Positions 42,221 to 51,085 of a stretch of DNA of 64,000 bases are shown here, piece by piece (the stretch's first letter is position 1; each line of letters opens with the position of its first letter). Source of the stretch: Sphingomonas kyeonggiensis (GTDB lineage Bacteria > Pseudomonadota > Alphaproteobacteria > Sphingomonadales > Sphingomonadaceae); contig NZ_JACIEH010000003.1 of the NCBI RefSeq assembly GCF_014196745.1, positions 372,001 through 436,000 of the forward strand, given 5' to 3'. The notes beneath the pieces are model-generated. The model did no database searches. It saw only the letters and a list, made by a program, of their open reading frames with translations, and was not told the origin of the DNA. The translations under genes were made by a program, and so were the position numbers.

Positions 42221-42249
42221 TTGCAATCGCGAATAACAAGAGCGATATA
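42221..42249 (+). promoter_or_regulatory. Candidate sigma-70-type promoter of the LysR gene
   Basis: TTGCAA (42221-42226) and GATATA (42244-42249) are 17 nt apart, with the coding start about 75 nt downstream of the expected transcription start. The spacing is ideal. A partial dyad (GTGCAAGT ... ACTTGCA) around the -35 could be a LysR operator. Confidence 0.4.
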
Positions 42250-42330
42250 TGGCCAACACCCAAAAGGGCATTGGCGTGGGGCGAAACCCGCGCCAAGGAT
42301 AATGACGCAGCGCAACAAAAAGAGAGCGGA

Positions 42331-43230
42331 ATGCGACGACTTCCTCCCCTGACGGCAATCGAGGCATTCGTGCAGGTGGCCCGGCTGGGCTCGATCAAGG
42401 CCGCGGCGGAAGAGCTCGCGCTTTCCTCGCCGGCGCTGAGCCGCCGTGTCCAGGCGCTCGAGCGGTTCATCGGCAAGCCGCTGTTCGAGCGGCGCCACCA
42501 GGCGCTGAAGCTCAACGACGACGGCGACCGGCTGCTCGGCATGATCGCCCCGGCGCTCGACACCATGGCCGATGCGGTCGAGACGATGACCAGCGGCACC
42601 GAGCTGCTGCGCCTGCGCCTCGGCCTGTTGCCGCTGTTCGCGACGCAGCGGCTGATGCCGCACATGGGCGACCTGAAGCGCAGGCATCCCGAGCTGCATC
42701 TCGACGTCGATACCGGCGGCCATGCGGTGGCGCGGCTGGGCGACGGGCTCGATGCGGCGATCGTCGTGGCGCGCGACATCGATCCGACGCTCTACGCCAA
42801 GCGGCTGGACCGCAACCGGGTCTATGTGATCGGCGCGCGCTCGCTGCTCGAAGGATCGGACCCGATCACCCGGCCGGAGCAATTGTCGAAGCTGACGGCG
42901 CTGGTGCACCGTGACATGGCGGACACCTTCACCGCCTGGCGCGCGGCGGCGGGGCTTTCCGAGCAGGAGATCGAGCCCGCGGCGATCGACCATTTCGATT
43001 CGGGTACGCTTATGCTCGAGGCCGCCGCACAGGGCCTGGGCGTCGCCTTCATGCTCGAATCGCATTTCGAGGCGGCGCGCGACGAGCGGCTGGTCCAGCT
43101 CTTCGACCTGACCGTGGACAGCGACTACAGCTACTGGTTCGTCTGCCGCCCGCGCGCGCTGACCACGCGGCCGGTCAAGCTGTTCCACGACTGGCTGATC
43201 GACGTGCTCGAAGCCGATCGGGTCGCCTGA
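42331..43230 (+). CDS. LysR family transcriptional regulator (GcvA-like)
   Basis: A 299-residue LysR regulator. The winged helix starts at residue 1: MRRLPPLTAIEAFVQVARLG, then IKAAAEELALSSPALSRRVQ and FERRHQALKLNDDG, which is close to the GcvA pattern. The effector domain follows from about residue 90. ATG 42331 has GAGAGCGG upstream; longer frames would add a non-conserved leader. LysR proteins usually regulate a divergent gene, here the CDC48-like ATPase, but the effector is unknown. Confidence 0.9.
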   Translation: MRRLPPLTAIEAFVQVARLGSIKAAAEELALSSPALSRRVQALERFIGKPLFERRHQALKLNDDGDRLLGMIAPALDTMADAVETMTSGTELLRLRLGLLPLFATQRLMPHMGDLKRRHPELHLDVDTGGHAVARLGDGLDAAIVVARDIDPTLYAKRLDRNRVYVIGARSLLEGSDPITRPEQLSKLTALVHRDMADTFTAWRAAAGLSEQEIEPAAIDHFDSGTLMLEAAAQGLGVAFMLESHFEAARDERLVQLFDLTVDSDYSYWFVCRPRALTTRPVKLFHDWLIDVLEADRVA

Positions 43231-43231
43231 T

Positions 43232-43261
43232 ACAAAAAGCCCCTCCGCATCGGGAGGGGCT
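43232..43261 (-). terminator. Terminator after the cyclophilin gene
   Basis: Nine-base arms AGCCCCTCC / GGAGGGGCT with a six-base loop; on the minus strand the stem is followed by TTTTTGTA, so it ends the cyclophilin transcript. On the plus strand it may also help stop LysR transcription. Confidence 0.75.
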
Positions 43262-43271
43262 CTTCGTGCGA

Positions 43272-43727
<456 letters not shown>

Positions 43728-43840
43728 GAAGATTACTCCTGAGAAGGCTTTGCACCGCACCTAGTGGCGCGCGGGGCGACTTGCAAATCGGCGGAGAGGG
43801 TGGCAGCGGCGGGAGCGGGGCCAAACAGGGAGGTCGAACC

Positions 43841-45244
43841 TTGAGCGAGACCGAACTTCAAGCAGATAGCATGGTCCCCGAGCCCCAGCTCGACGAGGAC
43901 GACCGGCTGCGGCCGCAGTTCGTCGACGCGGTGCTGGACGCGGTGCACGACGGCGACTCCGCCCGGGCGCACGCGCTGGCCGAGCCGCTCCACCCCGCGG
44001 ACATCGCCGACCTGGTCGAGCTCGCGCCGTCCGAGGACCGCGCCGCGCTGGTCAGCGCGATCGCCGACCTGATCGATGGCGACGTGCTCGCCGAGATGAA
44101 CGACTGGGTACGCGAGGCCCTGGTCGAATCGCTCACCGCCACCCAGGTGGCGGACATCGCCGCCGAGCTCGATACCGACGACGCCGTCGCGATCATCGAG
44201 GACATGGACGTCGAGGACCAGCGCGAGGTGCTGCGCGCGCTCGACCCCGACGACCGCGCCGCGATCGAGGAAGCGCTTTCCTATCCCGAGGAATCCGCCG
44301 GCCGCCTGATGCAGCGCGAGCTGATCGCGGTGCCCGAGCACTGGAGCGTCGGCGACGTCCTCGACTATCTCCGCAAGAACGAGGATCTCGCCACCGACTT
44401 CTGGGAAATCTTCGTCGTCGATCCCTCCCACAAGCCGGTGGGCACCTGTGCGCTCTCCTGGATCCTGCGCACGCCCCGCGTCGTCTCGATGGGCGATGTG
44501 ATGAAGCGCGAGCAGACGCTGATCCCGGTCGACATGGACCAGGAGGAAGTGGCGCTGCGCTTCCAGAAGTACGCGCTGATCTCCGCCGCCGTGATCGATC
44601 CCAATGGCCGGCTGGTCGGCATGATCACGGTGGACGACATCGTCCATATCATCTCCGAGGAGGCGGGCGAGGATGCGCTGCTACTCTCGGGTGCCGGCGA
44701 AGGCGACATCAACGAGCCGGTGATCGATTCGTACAAGGGCCGGGTGCGCTGGCTGCTGACCAACCTGCTCACTGCGCTGGTCGCGGCGACGATCATCAGC
44801 CTGTTCGAAGGCACGATCCAGAAGATGGTGGCGCTGGCCGCGCTGATGCCGATCGTCGCCGGCGTGGGCGGCAATGCCGGTACCCAGACCATGGCGGTGA
44901 CGGTGCGTGCGCTCGCCACCAACCAGCTGACCCAGTCCAACACGCTGCGCGCTATCCAGCGCGAGATCTCGATCGCGCTGCTCAACGGCGTGACCGTGGC
45001 GATCGTGATCGGCACCGCGGTGGGACTGTTCTATCACCATGCCGCCCTGGGCGGCGTGATCGCCGCGGCGATGATGACCAACATCTTCATCGCGGGACTG
45101 GCCGGCGTGGTCGTGCCGGTCACGCTCGACCGGCTCAAGGCCGATCCGGCGGTGGCCAGCTCGATCTTCGTGACGATGACCACCGATTCGATGGGCTTCC
45201 TGGCATTCCTTGGACTCGCCAGCGCGAGCGGACTGGTCGGTTGA
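43841..45244 (+). CDS. mgtE: Magnesium transporter MgtE
   Basis: A Mg(II) channel of 467 residues. It has the N-terminal MgtE domain (HPADIADLVELAPSEDRAAL; LDTDDAVAIIEDMDVEDQRE), a CBS pair (about 140-260; LVGMITVDDIVHIISEEAGE), and five membrane helices with the pore signature PIVAGVGGNAGTQTMAVTVR. Start TTG 43841 has GGAGG 8 nt upstream; there is no ATG nearby that keeps the N-domain. No M-box-like leader is obvious in the 113-nt divergent gap. Confidence 0.95.
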   Translation: MSETELQADSMVPEPQLDEDDRLRPQFVDAVLDAVHDGDSARAHALAEPLHPADIADLVELAPSEDRAALVSAIADLIDGDVLAEMNDWVREALVESLTATQVADIAAELDTDDAVAIIEDMDVEDQREVLRALDPDDRAAIEEALSYPEESAGRLMQRELIAVPEHWSVGDVLDYLRKNEDLATDFWEIFVVDPSHKPVGTCALSWILRTPRVVSMGDVMKREQTLIPVDMDQEEVALRFQKYALISAAVIDPNGRLVGMITVDDIVHIISEEAGEDALLLSGAGEGDINEPVIDSYKGRVRWLLTNLLTALVAATIISLFEGTIQKMVALAALMPIVAGVGGNAGTQTMAVTVRALATNQLTQSNTLRAIQREISIALLNGVTVAIVIGTAVGLFYHHAALGGVIAAAMMTNIFIAGLAGVVVPVTLDRLKADPAVASSIFVTMTTDSMGFLAFLGLASASGLVG

Positions 45245-45269
45245 TCGCGCTTTGAGGGAACCGCTCCAG

Positions 45270-45331
45270 CCCGCTCCCCCACCCGGCCACCCAACGGCAG
45301 TATCATATGGGTGGCCGGGTGGGGGAGCGGG
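45270..45331. repeat. Palindromic intergenic element, copy B
   Basis: Perfect 24-bp arms (45270-45293 and 45308-45331) with the loop ACGGCAGTATCATA, identical to that of copy A at 13389. The only arm difference is one base that restores pairing here. It lies between mgtE and the DUF1489 gene. Confidence 0.9.
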
Positions 45332-45378
45332 CCGGCACCGTACTTGCCGACGCAAAATGCACGCACCAGATTAGCGCC

Positions 45379-45777
45379 GTGCCACTTCATCTGACCAAGG
45401 TCGCCTTTGGCTGCGACTCCGTAGAGTATCTCGCCCAGCGCCTCGCTTCCCGGGGGGACGTGTGGGGGCTGACCACGCGCTATCTGCCCAAGCGGCACGA
45501 GGAAATCGGCGGCGAGGGATCGCTGTTCTGGATCCTCAAGCACCAGCTGGTCGGCCGCACCCCGATCGTCGGCTTCGGCGAGGCCGAGGGTGGGCGCACC
45601 GCGATCCTGATGGAGCCGCGGCTGATCCTGGTCGCCAATCGGCCGAAGCGCGCGCATCAGGGCTGGCGCTATCTGGAGGGCGCGGACGCGCCGGCCGATC
45701 TGGGCGAGGCCGGAGCCGGACTCGACGAGCTGCCGCCCGCGCTGATGGGCGAGCTGGCCGGGCTGGGGCTGATCTGA
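45379..45777 (+). CDS. DUF1489 family protein
   Basis: A 132-residue alphaproteobacterial protein of unknown function: PLHLTKVAFGCDSVEYLAQR at the start, then RYLPKRHEEIGGEGSLFWIL with KHQLVGRTPIVGF following. The length and motif order match DUF1489. The GTG start (45379) is the first codon that leaves the conserved N-terminus intact; upstream codons run into the palindrome. Confidence 0.85.
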   Translation: MPLHLTKVAFGCDSVEYLAQRLASRGDVWGLTTRYLPKRHEEIGGEGSLFWILKHQLVGRTPIVGFGEAEGGRTAILMEPRLILVANRPKRAHQGWRYLEGADAPADLGEAGAGLDELPPALMGELAGLGLI

Positions 45778-45784
45778 GGATTCT

Positions 45785-45808
45785 CCCTCTCCCGCAAGCG
45801 GGAGAGGG
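45785..45808. terminator. Bidirectional hairpin between DUF1489 and msrA
   Basis: CCCTCTCCCGC / GCGGGAGAGGG, an 11-bp perfect stem with only AA between arms (10 bp with a CAAG-type tetraloop). It lies between convergent stops, 8 nt from either gene. No T run. Confidence 0.55.
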
Positions 45809-45816
45809 AACCGTGG

Positions 45817-46482
45817 TCAATTCACCAGCAGCGGATAGGCGTTCCGAAACGCCGCCACCTTCGGTTTGTCGTAGCGCACGATGTAGGGATAGGTCGGGTT
45901 CCGCCAGAAGAAGTCCTGGTGGAAGGCTTCCGCCGGATAGAAATTGCCGGTCTCCAGCTTGGTCACGATCGGCTTTGTGAAGGCCTTCGCCTTGGTCAGC
46001 TGGTCGATATAGGCAGCCGCCACCTGGCGCTGCTCCGCATTCTGCGGGAAGATCGCCGAGCGATAGCTGGGGCCGGTATCGGGATATTGGCGGTTGAGCT
46101 GCGTCGGATCGTGCGCGACCGAGAAATAGACGCGCAGCAGCGTGCCGTAGCTGACCTTCTTGGGGTCAAAGGCGATGCGCACCGCCTCGGCATGGCCGGT
46201 CTTCTCGGTGGAGACCTGGGCATAGGTCGCGGTCTGCGCGGTGCCGCCGGCATAGCCATTCGTCACCGAATGAACGCCCTTTACCGACTGGAAGACTGCT
46301 TCCATGCCCCAGAAGCAGCCGCCGGCAAGAACGGCAACCTGCTCGCCCTTGCTCGGCTTCACGTCGAGCGTGGGGACGGGCACCGGCACCGCGCGCTCGA
46401 CGACACCCGCCGTCGAGAGCGCAGGGGCAACGAACAGCGCGGCTCCAAGGAGCGCGGCAGCGGGGAGCGACCATTTGAGCAT
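45817..46482 (-). CDS. msrA: Peptide methionine-(S)-S-oxide reductase MsrA, exported form
   Basis: Reduces methionine-S-sulfoxide in damaged proteins. The 221-residue protein has the active site AVLAGGCFWGMEAVFQ (Cys56) and the conserved AHDPTQLNRQYPDTGPSYRS. In front of the domain there is a signal peptide (MLKWSLPAAALLGAALFVAP), so it should act in the periplasm or be membrane-anchored. The typical resolving cysteines near the C-terminus are absent. Its start is 27 nt from the end of the aminotransferase gene. Confidence 0.92.
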   Translation of the reverse strand: MLKWSLPAAALLGAALFVAPALSTAGVVERAVPVPVPTLDVKPSKGEQVAVLAGGCFWGMEAVFQSVKGVHSVTNGYAGGTAQTATYAQVSTEKTGHAEAVRIAFDPKKVSYGTLLRVYFSVAHDPTQLNRQYPDTGPSYRSAIFPQNAEQRQVAAAYIDQLTKAKAFTKPIVTKLETGNFYPAEAFHQDFFWRNPTYPYIVRYDKPKVAAFRNAYPLLVN

Positions 46483-46508
46483 GGCCGCAATGTCGTACGC
46501 GCCGAGGC

Positions 46509-47708
46509 TCAGCGCAAGGCCGCGCAGGCTTCCTGAATTCGAGTGCATGCTTCGGTAAGCAGCGCGTCCGAAGTGGCGTAGCTGATGCGCAGCGCCGGCG
46601 AGAAGCCGAAGGCGGCGCCGTGCACCGCCGCGACCCGCGCCTCGGTGAGCAGATAGCCGACCATTTCCTCGTCGGAGGTGATCACCGCGCCCTTGGGCGT
46701 GGTCTTGCCGATCAGCTGGCTGAACTCGGGATAGACGTAGAAAGCGCCTTCCGGACGCGGGCAGGTCATGCCGTTGATCTGGTTGAGCATCGACACGACG
46801 AGATCGCGGCGGCCCTGGAAGGCGTCGACACGCTCCTTGAGGAAGCTCTGGTCGCCGTTCAGCGCGGCGACCGAGGCCGCCTGCGAGATGCTCGACGGGT
46901 TGGAGGTCGACTGCGACTGGAGCTTGCCCATCGCCTTGATCAGCCAGGCCGGGCCGCCCGCATAGCCGATGCGCCAGCCGGTCATCGCATAGGCCTTGGA
47001 CACGCCGTTCGCGGTCAGCGTGCGATCGTAGAGCGACGGGCAGACCTGCGCGATCGTGGCGAATTCGAAGCCGTCGTAGAGGATGTGCTCGTACATGTCG
47101 TCGGCATAGATCAGCACGTGCGGGTGCCGCTCGAGCACTTCGCCCAGCGCCTTGAGTTCGGCGGCCGAATAGGCGGCACCGGTCGGGTTGGACGGCGAGT
47201 TGAGCACGACCCACTTGGTCCTGGCGGTGATCGCCGCCTCGAGCTGCTCGGGCTTGATCTTGTAGCCGGCGTCCGCGCCCGCCGAGATGAAGACCGGCTT
47301 GCCGCCGGCGAATTCGACCACGTCCGGATAGCTGACCCAATAGGGCGCCGGGATCACGACTTCGTCACCGGCGTCGATCGTCGCGCAGAAGGCGTTGAAC
47401 AGGGTGTGCTTGCCGCCCGAGTTCACGCTGATCTGGTTCTCGGCATAGGTGAGGCCGTTGTCGCGCGCGTACTTGGCGATGACCGCCTGCTTCAGCTCGG
47501 GCGTGCCGTCGACATTGGTGTACTTGGTCTTGCCCGCGCGGATCGCCTCGATCGCGGCTTCCTTGACGAAATCGGGCGTATCGAAATCGGGCTCGCCGGC
47601 GCCGAGGCCAATCACGTCGATCCCCTGGCGCTTCAGCTCGAACACCTTGCTCGTCATCGCGAGCGTGGCGGAGGGCTGGATACGATTGAGCGCGGCCGAG
47701 GTCTGCAT
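46509..47708 (-). CDS. Pyridoxal-phosphate aminotransferase, aspartate type (class I)
   Basis: A 399-residue class I aminotransferase of the Ib aspartate subgroup: NRIQPSATLAMTSKVFELKR, VIGLGAGEPDFDTPDFVKEA, the region NSPSNPTGAAYSAAELKALG and the PLP lysine in NGVSKAYAMTGWRIGYAGGP. It most likely interconverts aspartate/oxaloacetate and glutamate/2-oxoglutarate; some members also act on prephenate. ATG 47708 gives the family start. Confidence 0.93.
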   Translation of the reverse strand: MQTSAALNRIQPSATLAMTSKVFELKRQGIDVIGLGAGEPDFDTPDFVKEAAIEAIRAGKTKYTNVDGTPELKQAVIAKYARDNGLTYAENQISVNSGGKHTLFNAFCATIDAGDEVVIPAPYWVSYPDVVEFAGGKPVFISAGADAGYKIKPEQLEAAITARTKWVVLNSPSNPTGAAYSAAELKALGEVLERHPHVLIYADDMYEHILYDGFEFATIAQVCPSLYDRTLTANGVSKAYAMTGWRIGYAGGPAWLIKAMGKLQSQSTSNPSSISQAASVAALNGDQSFLKERVDAFQGRRDLVVSMLNQINGMTCPRPEGAFYVYPEFSQLIGKTTPKGAVITSDEEMVGYLLTEARVAAVHGAAFGFSPALRISYATSDALLTEACTRIQEACAALR

Positions 47709-47757
47709 GAATGGCGCCTTTTCCGGAGGGGAGACGCCGGGCCTATAGGACTGCGTT

Positions 47758-49506
47758 CTAGGCTTTCGCAACCGTTACGGCTGAAACAAGTCCGCGAAGG
47801 GCATTGCCGACATAGAAGCCGCCCGCGAGATCCTCGGGCCGCAGGTCGCCCTCCACCGCGCGGCCCGTCTCGATCAGCTCGGCGCGCAGCACGCCGGGGA
47901 GCAGGCCGCGGGCGAGTGGCGGGGTGACCAGCGTGCCGTCGCGCTCGACGAAGATCGAGGTGAAGCTGCCCTCGGTGAGATAGCCCTGCGCGTCGGTGAA
48001 CAGCACTTCCCACGCACCGGAGTCGCGCCGCGCCTCGTCATAGAAGGCGCGGCGGCTGGTCTTGTGGGCGAGGCGGAAATCGTCCCGGGCGAGTGCGCGC
48101 GGGGTGATCGCGACCTGGACCGGACCGGCCGGCGCGTCGGGCAGCGGGGCGATACCGATCGCGATGGCGCCCGACGGGGCGAGCAGCAGGCGCACGCGCG
48201 CGGGTGCGCGAAGGCGGAAGGTCGCAGCCTGCAGTTCGTTGCGTGCTTCGTGACGGTCGAACTCGAAGGCGAAGGTCCGGGCACTCGCCTTCATCCGCGC
48301 CAGATGGCGTTCGAGCAGGGGCAGGCCGGCAAGCGGATCGAAGCGCATCGTCTCGATCAGGTCGAAGGGTGCCTCACCAGACGTGACGAAGGCGCCCTTG
48401 GCCAGGCACTCGTCCCATTCCTCGACGGCGTTCGAATCAGCGACCACGCCCGATCCTAACCCGAGCAGCGCGCGTGTCGCCCCCTCTTCTATGGTCAAGG
48501 TGCGGATAGCCACGTTGAAGTGCGCATCGCCGTCGGAAGCGATCGCGCCGATCGCCCCGGTATAGATGCCGCGCGGGCCATGCTCGACTTCGGCGATCAC
48601 TTCCATCGCGCGCAGCTTGGGCGCGCCGGTGACCGAGCCGCAGGGGAAGAGGCCTTCCAGCGCCTCGACCGCGCTGATTCCCTCGGCGGGATCGGCAGTG
48701 ACGGTGGAGACCATCTGGTGCACGGTCGGATAGCGTTCGACCTCGAACAACGAGGGCACCTTCACCGTGCCGGGCCAGCCGATACGCGTGAGATCGTTGC
48801 GCATCAGGTCGACGATCATCAGATTCTCGGCGCGCTGTTTGGGATCGGCCGCCAGTGCGGCGGCGATCGCATCGTCCTCGGCCGCAGTGGCGCCGCGCCG
48901 CGCGGTACCCTTCATCGGGCGTACCGTCATCCCGTCTTCGTCATAGGTGAAGAACAGCTCGGGCGAGAAGGACAGGATCCATTGGCTGCCGGTGAACACC
49001 AGCGCGCCGTGCCCGGCAGCAGCGCGCCGGCGGATCAGCGCGTAGAGCGCGGCGGGGTGGCCGGCGAACGGCACATCGGCGCGAAAGGTGAGGTTGGCCT
49101 GATAGAGGTCGCCGGCCCTTATATAGTCGGCGACGCGATCGAACTGGGCGCGATAGCCGGCGGCATCGATCCGCGGCACCGGCGCGCCGGCCCAGGCGCC
49201 TGCCGGATCGGGAAGCAGGGCCTCCGCATCGACCTGCTCCGCGTGCGGAAAGATGCCGAACCACATGCAGGGCCCATCGCCACGCTGGGTCACGGCACGC
49301 GGCTCGATTCCCGGCGATGCCTCATAGGAACAGAAGCCCGCGAGATGGAAACCGTGGTCGTGCCATAGGCGCATCGCCCTGAACCCGCGCTCGACTTCTT
49401 CCGGCGAAGCGGCTCGCACCGCGCCCTGCGGCGTATGGAACAGCCGCGCGCTGCCGCCGGGGCGGGCATCGTCGAGCAGGACAAAGGGAGTGTCGGGCAG
49501 GGTCAT
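47758..49506 (-). CDS. pabB: Fused aminodeoxychorismate synthase (PabB) and aminodeoxychorismate lyase (PabC)
   Basis: Makes p-aminobenzoate for folate in two steps within one chain. Residues about 1-345 are PabB: GDLYQANLTFRADVPFAGHP, MKGTARRG, ENLMIVDLMRNDLTRI and LFPCGSVTGAPKLRAMEVI. Residues about 370-582 are a PabC/class IV aminotransferase: ETMRFDPLAGLPLLERHLAR and the PLP lysine in LAHKTSRRAFYDEAR, then EGSFTSIFV. Length 582 is the sum of both. The amidotransferase PabA is not in the window. Confidence 0.93.
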   Translation of the reverse strand: MTLPDTPFVLLDDARPGGSARLFHTPQGAVRAASPEEVERGFRAMRLWHDHGFHLAGFCSYEASPGIEPRAVTQRGDGPCMWFGIFPHAEQVDAEALLPDPAGAWAGAPVPRIDAAGYRAQFDRVADYIRAGDLYQANLTFRADVPFAGHPAALYALIRRRAAAGHGALVFTGSQWILSFSPELFFTYDEDGMTVRPMKGTARRGATAAEDDAIAAALAADPKQRAENLMIVDLMRNDLTRIGWPGTVKVPSLFEVERYPTVHQMVSTVTADPAEGISAVEALEGLFPCGSVTGAPKLRAMEVIAEVEHGPRGIYTGAIGAIASDGDAHFNVAIRTLTIEEGATRALLGLGSGVVADSNAVEEWDECLAKGAFVTSGEAPFDLIETMRFDPLAGLPLLERHLARMKASARTFAFEFDRHEARNELQAATFRLRAPARVRLLLAPSGAIAIGIAPLPDAPAGPVQVAITPRALARDDFRLAHKTSRRAFYDEARRDSGAWEVLFTDAQGYLTEGSFTSIFVERDGTLVTPPLARGLLPGVLRAELIETGRAVEGDLRPEDLAGGFYVGNALRGLVSAVTVAKA

Positions 49507-49586
49507 GCCGAGCCCCGCATGCAACTGCTTGGCCGCGACGGCAAGCCCATGTTGCCGCACGCGGGCGCGCCGCCTATCTCGGGGGC

Positions 49587-50249
49587 ATGTCCAATCCCCC
49601 GATGCGCGCCGCCGTGATCCCGGTCACGCCGCTCCAGCAGAATTGCACGCTCCTGTGGTGCACCGAGACGATGAAGGGCGCGTTCGTCGATCCCGGCGGC
49701 GACCTCGACAAGCTGCGCGCCGCCGCGAAGCAGGCGGGCGTGACGATCGAGAAGATTCTGGTGACGCACGGTCATATCGATCATTGCGGCGCGGCCGGCG
49801 AGTTCGCCGAGGAGCTGGGCGTGCCGCTGGAGGGCCCGCACGAGGCGGATCGCTTCTGGATTTCGCGGCTCGACGAGGACGGGCGGAAATACGGCATCCG
49901 CGGCACGGTGTTCGAGCCGGACCGCTGGCTGGAGCAGGGCGACCAGGTCACGGTCGGTAACCTGGTCTTCGACGTCTATCACTGTCCCGGCCACACGCCG
50001 GGCCACGTCGTCTTCCACCATCCCGAATCGAAGTTCGCGACCGTCGGCGACGTGCTGTTCCAGGGATCGATCGGCCGCACCGACTTCCCGCTGGGCAATC
50101 ACCAGGACCTGCTGGACGCGATCGTCGAGCGGCTCTGGCCGTTGGGGGACGACACGGTGTTTGTCCCCGGCCACGGTCCTCTCAGCAATTTCGGCCATGA
50201 ACGGAAGACCAATCCGTTCGTGGCCGATTCGGTGCTGGCCAAGGCCTAG
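49587..50249 (+). CDS. Metallo-beta-lactamase-fold hydrolase (YcbL/glyoxalase II-like)
   Basis: A 220-residue binuclear zinc hydrolase of the YcbL/GloB-like subgroup. The metal motif THGHIDHCGAAGEFAEEL (H-x-H-x-D-H), HCPGHTPGHVVFHHPESKFA, GDVLFQGSIGRTDFPLGNHQ and PGHGPLSNFGHE supply the remaining ligands. Likely a thioester hydrolase such as S-lactoylglutathione, but this is not proven. Its stop overlaps the stop of the convergent MAPEG gene. Confidence 0.9.
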   Translation: MSNPPMRAAVIPVTPLQQNCTLLWCTETMKGAFVDPGGDLDKLRAAAKQAGVTIEKILVTHGHIDHCGAAGEFAEELGVPLEGPHEADRFWISRLDEDGRKYGIRGTVFEPDRWLEQGDQVTVGNLVFDVYHCPGHTPGHVVFHHPESKFATVGDVLFQGSIGRTDFPLGNHQDLLDAIVERLWPLGDDTVFVPGHGPLSNFGHERKTNPFVADSVLAKA

Positions 50250-50677
50250 GTCTTCGGGCCGATCTTGAAGACGGTGGTCGGTGCCGTCTGCTGGTACTGG
50301 CTGCCGATATAGATGCCGTAGGCGGCGAGGCCGAGCATCGTCAGCATGGTGAGCGCGATGCCGATTCGGCGGCCCAGGCCCCAGCCGTCCATGCCGAAGG
50401 CGTGGAGGATGCGGCCGAAGACCAGCGCGAAGCCGACGCCCCACAGCCAGATGCTGGTGCCGGCGGCGAGCTCCACCAGGGCGAGCAGCACGAGAATCAG
50501 CGGGACATATTCGGCGAAGTTCAGCTGGGCGCGCATCCGGCGGACGAGTCGGTCGTCCCCGCCATCGCCGACGAAGATCTTCTCGGTGAGTCGCAGCCGG
50601 CTGATTCGCAGGCCGAGCCAGAAGTTGATCACGGCGGCGGCGCCGGCAGTGCAGAGCGTAACGGGCAGGATCAGCAT
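50246..50677 (-). CDS. MAPEG family membrane protein
   Basis: A 143-residue four-helix membrane protein of the eicosanoid/glutathione (MAPEG) family: VINFWLGLRISRLRLTEKIF, the family block RAQLNFAEYVPLILVLLALV, and RILHAFGMDG. Bacterial members often have glutathione-related activity or unknown function. Its 3' end overlaps the MBL gene. Confidence 0.9.
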   Translation of the reverse strand: MLILPVTLCTAGAAAVINFWLGLRISRLRLTEKIFVGDGGDDRLVRRMRAQLNFAEYVPLILVLLALVELAAGTSIWLWGVGFALVFGRILHAFGMDGWGLGRRIGIALTMLTMLGLAAYGIYIGSQYQQTAPTTVFKIGPKT

Positions 50678-50716
50678 ATATAAGGGTCCCCTCTAGCGTT
50701 GCATCCCTACACTCCC

Positions 50717-50744
50717 TTGCGTCGCCCGCAAGAATCGCTATAGG
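50717..50744 (+). promoter_or_regulatory. Candidate promoter of the rpmF operon
   Basis: TTGCGT (50717-50722) and TATAGG (50739-50744) are 16 nt apart, about 115 nt before rpmF. A small dyad CTTGCGTCGCCCGCAAG overlaps the -35. Tentative. Confidence 0.38.
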
Positions 50745-50864
50745 CGCGCACTCGCTTTCGTGACCGTCCGCTGGTCCGGCGAGCGCCGGTATCTCCGTCG
50801 CTTGCCCGCTGGGCCGTGCAGTCGTATCGCGATTTTGACTTTTGTTTCGTTAGAAGGTGCCGAA

Positions 50865-51044
50865 ATGGCCGTTCCCAAGAGAAAGACTTCGCCGTCGCGG
50901 CGTGGCATGCGTCGCGCTCATGACGCCCTGACGCCCCAGGCGTTCCAGGAGTGCCCGAACTGTGGCGAGCTGAAGCGTCCGCACGTGCTGTGCGGTTCGT
51001 GCGGCCACTATAACGGCCGCGAGATCGTTTCGGCCGAAGACTGA
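50865..51044 (+). CDS. rpmF: 50S ribosomal protein L32
   Basis: A 59-residue ribosomal protein, MAVPKRKTSPSRRGMRRAHD at the start and two CxxC pairs (ECPNCGE, LCGSCGHYNGRE), the zinc-binding form. AGAAGG lies 8 nt before the ATG. plsX follows, the usual rpmF-plsX-fabH order. The DUF177/YceD gene that often precedes rpmF is not present here. Confidence 0.97.
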   Translation: MAVPKRKTSPSRRGMRRAHDALTPQAFQECPNCGELKRPHVLCGSCGHYNGREIVSAED

Positions 51045-51085
51045 TTCGGTAACGATTGGGCCGAATCGCGCGGGGGCATGCGAGT

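Larger units (their letters stand above)
42094..42275 (-). ncRNA. Candidate attenuated leader or small RNA upstream of the CDC48-like gene
   Basis: The 352-nt gap between the divergent CDC48-like and LysR genes holds two minus-strand RNA hairpins: 42252-42275 (10-bp stem with TTTT loop) and the terminator at 42102-42122. Both stems contain G-U pairs on the minus strand that are mismatches on the plus strand, so the structure favours minus-strand RNA. ACCGGCCG (42172-42179, minus) is complementary to CGGCCGGT in the 5' arm of the terminator and could form an alternative pairing. The boundaries and the RNA itself are inferred. Confidence 0.35.

Noticed and set aside
42142..42330. Upstream start for the LysR gene at ATG 42142 with AGGAGAGG directly before it
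   Set aside because: The spacing to the ATG is too short for a ribosome-binding site, the added 63 residues are not LysR-like, and the candidate promoter lies inside this stretch.
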